From NCBI RefSeq assembly GCF_018141445.1, contig NZ_CP058649.1:1817001-1881000 (forward strand): a DNA stretch of 64,000 bases. The letters run 5' to 3'. Source of the DNA: Vallitalea pronyensis. GTDB lineage: Bacteria > Bacillota > Clostridia > Lachnospirales > Vallitaleaceae. Shown here one piece after another: positions 63,308 to 64,000 of the stretch (within the stretch, counting starts at the first letter, position 1; each line of letters begins with the position of its first letter). The notes beneath the pieces are model-generated. The model searched no databases. It was given only the letters and a program-made list of their open reading frames with translations, and was not told the origin of the DNA. The position numbers and the translations under genes are program-made.

Positions 63308-64000
63308 ATGAAAAAAAGGTTATCATTTTTAAGCTTTAGTTTAGTCGTTTTGATGTTATGTACCATTTGTAAAACGCCGGTAATGGCTGCTAATCCTGCA
63401 ACATATGACGGTATTGGTAACGTCTCATATGGTGGTAAAAGATATTTCACAAATAGGATTAACACCAGTAATAAAAAAATTGTAACGCCAAGTGATAGTA
63501 TAAGTTCCATTCAACAGAAGCTGAATACAGGGGGAATTATTCAATTTTCTAGTGGAACTTATCATTTAGGTACGTTAAAGATTAATAAATCCAATACAAG
63601 GATTGAGGTCCATGAAGATGCTGTATTTAACATGAATAGCAATATCTTGTTTGATATACGTCCTAAGACCGTGGATGATCCAAGGATACAGAACATAGAG
63701 ATTTCTTCCATTGGCCCTGGCCGTTTTACCATCAAGACCAACGGCAATAAAGGTGGGGATAAACGTCCCATTCGTTTGACCAATGTTAAGAATTTTGCCA
63801 TTGCTAAAATTAATATCCAAGGGAACTATGAAGGTCAGCCATTTGTGGTGTTAGTGCCTTATCAAGATGGTAGTCCTGGCACAATTTTGGTCAATAATGT
63901 GAAGACCTATAACCCAATTTTTGGGAAAGTACCTACTTATGGTGTGGTACAAGATGTGGCAGCTACAGGTATTCATGGTGGCTATGCTACTGTTCAATTG
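63308..64000 (+). CDS. Secreted right-handed beta-helix polysaccharidase-like protein (3' end cut)
   Basis: The first 231 codons of a gene running past the window. An N-terminal signal peptide ends near PVMAAN. The mature part reads as a parallel beta-helix (GGIIQFSSGTYHLGTLKI, RIEVHEDAVFNM, PIRLTNVKNFAIAKINIQG). By eye, the order of segments resembles GH82 iota-carrageenases and other beta-helix polysaccharidases, but the catalytic part lies at or beyond the window end. GAGGAG lies 8 bases before the ATG. Its place after the KdgF-like gene suggests an extracellular enzyme feeding the uronate or algal-glycan module. Confidence 0.72.
   Translation, partial: MKKRLSFLSFSLVVLMLCTICKTPVMAANPATYDGIGNVSYGGKRYFTNRINTSNKKIVTPSDSISSIQQKLNTGGIIQFSSGTYHLGTLKINKSNTRIEVHEDAVFNMNSNILFDIRPKTVDDPRIQNIEISSIGPGRFTIKTNGNKGGDKRPIRLTNVKNFAIAKINIQGNYEGQPFVVLVPYQDGSPGTILVNNVKTYNPIFGKVPTYGVVQDVAATGIHGGYATVQL

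Noticed and set aside
63025-63510. 161-residue minus-strand frame
   Set aside because: It is antisense to the beta-helix gene and its leader, with no ribosome site or known motif; treated as a chance frame.
1-64000. CRISPR arrays, insertion sequences, phage genes, tRNA or rRNA
   Set aside because: No regularly spaced repeats, transposase or integrase motifs, or RNA-gene sequences were seen on either strand.

Overview
The window comes from an AT-rich, Gram-positive, anaerobic-type Clostridia chromosome. The signs are many AraC regulators, lipoprotein-anchored binding proteins, YesM/YesN two-component pairs, strong GGAGG ribosome sites and T-tailed hairpin terminators. The mix of uronate, glycoside and possible algal-polysaccharide genes would suit a carbohydrate-degrading Lachnospirales/Vallitalea-like bacterium, but that placement is a guess from gene style. 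Almost all genes are on the + strand. I see no rRNA, tRNA, insertion sequence, prophage or CRISPR.

Layout. (1) 2-7386: sensor kinase, response regulator, sugar-binding lipoprotein, two permeases and a GH30 glycosidase. (2) 7677-14678: a LacI repressor, then a binding protein, two permeases and a GH65 phosphorylase behind a consensus promoter carrying LacI operators. (3) 14892-15452: a nitroreductase. (4) 15563-23195: an AraC regulator divergent from a sugar-acid cluster (cupin-like protein, mannonate dehydratase UxuA, M24 peptidase-like protein, SDR dehydrogenase, RraA-type aldolase, GH38-like mannosidase). (5) 23458-27746: an AraC/GyrI-like regulator followed by a TrmO-TrmO-UvrA2 fusion protein of 1117 residues. 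(6) 27970-29736: an unrecognised enzyme-like protein with a paralogue at 60729. (7) 29961-31695: membrane protein, TetR regulator and DUF1638 protein. (8) 31993-40006: UroD-family methyltransferase-like protein, a complete RbsACB-type sugar transporter, and a second YesM/YesN pair. (9) 40278-48869: HAD hydrolase, RpiR regulator, metallo-beta-lactamase-fold hydrolase, DppABCDF transporter and metallophosphoesterase in one direction. (10) 49005-52620: ornithine carbamoyltransferase and carbamate kinase around a regulator with two AraC DNA-binding domains. (11) 53557-64000: AraC regulator, LipO/LplB/LplC-type transporter, membrane-bound AraC sensor, second copy of the unrecognised family, KdgF-like cupin, and the start of a secreted beta-helix protein cut by the window end.

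How it fits together. The window is largely a chain of separately regulated modules, each sensing, importing and breaking down one glycan or nutrient. The three CUT1-type sugar importers lack an ATPase and presumably share one encoded elsewhere. The RbsACB and Dpp importers carry their own. Uronic-acid chemistry recurs: UxuA, SDR and RraA in region 4, and KdgF in region 11. The most novel-looking items are the TrmO-UvrA2 fusion, the paralogous (alpha/alpha)-toroid-like family with its KdgF partner, the sugar-acid/M24/GH38 cluster, the HAD-MBL-Dpp-phosphoesterase operon and the double-AraC regulator.
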